A DNA stretch of 64,000 nucleotides. It comes from JBCBGF01 sp038526915 (lineage in GTDB: Bacteria; Pseudomonadota; Alphaproteobacteria; Rhodobacterales; Rhodobacteraceae). The notes under the pieces were generated by a model, which saw nothing but the letters and a program-made list of their open reading frames with translations, searched no databases and was not told where the DNA came from. The position numbers and the translations under genes are program-made. Of this stretch, positions 63,993-64,000 are shown one piece after another (position 1 is the stretch's first letter; each line of letters begins with the position of its first letter). The stretch spans positions 372,001 through 436,000 of the forward strand of contig JBCBGF010000001.1 of NCBI GenBank assembly GCA_038526915.1, given 5' to 3'.

Positions 63993-64000
63993 CGCAGCGC

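Overview
The window looks like the chromosome of a GC-rich alphaproteobacterium of the Rhodobacteraceae (Roseobacter-like). The tsaD-gpsA-YciI-EVE operon sits head-to-head with hemD-mic60-hemY, and the gene families found (UbiG, NBP35-type Mrp, DUF3305/DUF3306/DUF6494/DUF6505, FrcABC) support this. The assignment comes from reading protein sequences, not from a database search.

Region by region. (1) 1-6.8 kb is housekeeping: tRNA t6A modification, glycerol-3-phosphate dehydrogenase, uroporphyrinogen-III synthase, a mitofilin-like inner-membrane protein with two hexanucleotide repeat tracts, and a HemY protein ending in a zinc ribbon. (2) 7.1-17.9 kb is a genomic island in a tRNA-Thr(CGT) gene. 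A 19-bp direct repeat of the tRNA 3' end lies at each edge, and a P4-type integrase sits beside the distal one. Its cargo includes an orphan UrtA-like binding protein with an extra N-terminal domain, enclosed by two copies of an HTH gene, one of them truncated. A 37-nt tRNA-Thr scar lies just upstream. (3) 17.9-19.0 kb has no convincing gene. (4) 19.0-27.3 kb is a five-gene same-strand cluster I do not recognise as any described system: an unknown protein, a divergent class A PBP-like protein with a decayed glycosyltransferase region but intact transpeptidase motifs, a membrane protein, a VirD4/TraD-like ATPase with an altered P-loop, and a small very basic protein with an HNH-like C-terminus. 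This is the best candidate for an undescribed system, perhaps delivering a nuclease across the envelope. (5) 27.4-37.7 kb holds accessory and metabolic genes: an SBF transporter, a HAD-like protein without its nucleophile, small membrane proteins, an NmrA-like reductase, an AraC regulator, a two-gene ABC exporter, UbiG, an ICMT-like methyltransferase and dihydroneopterin aldolase. (6) 37.9-42.6 kb is one 1569-residue surface protein with eight 102-residue repeats, an internal OmpA domain and a probable C-terminal beta-barrel. (7) 42.9-52.8 kb carries aconitase B, a 2-hydroxyacid dehydrogenase, a ROK repressor divergent from a fructose-type ABC transporter (frcBCA), a thioredoxin-like protein and phosphoglycolate phosphatase. 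(8) 53.6-64 kb carries pseudoazurin, a DUF1289 protein, the tungstate transporter tupBCA, and two divergent operons that typically accompany a molybdenum/tungsten formate dehydrogenase (iron-sulfur protein, Mrp, lipoate-ligase-like protein, DUF3305, DUF3306, TorD chaperone, small Tat protein). The structural fdh genes probably lie just past the right edge.

Working together: tupBCA would import tungstate for the formate dehydrogenase matured by the TorD/DUF3305/DUF3306 set. The ROK protein probably represses frcBCA through a palindrome in their shared promoter region. The tRNA-Thr locus has been an integration hotspot more than once.
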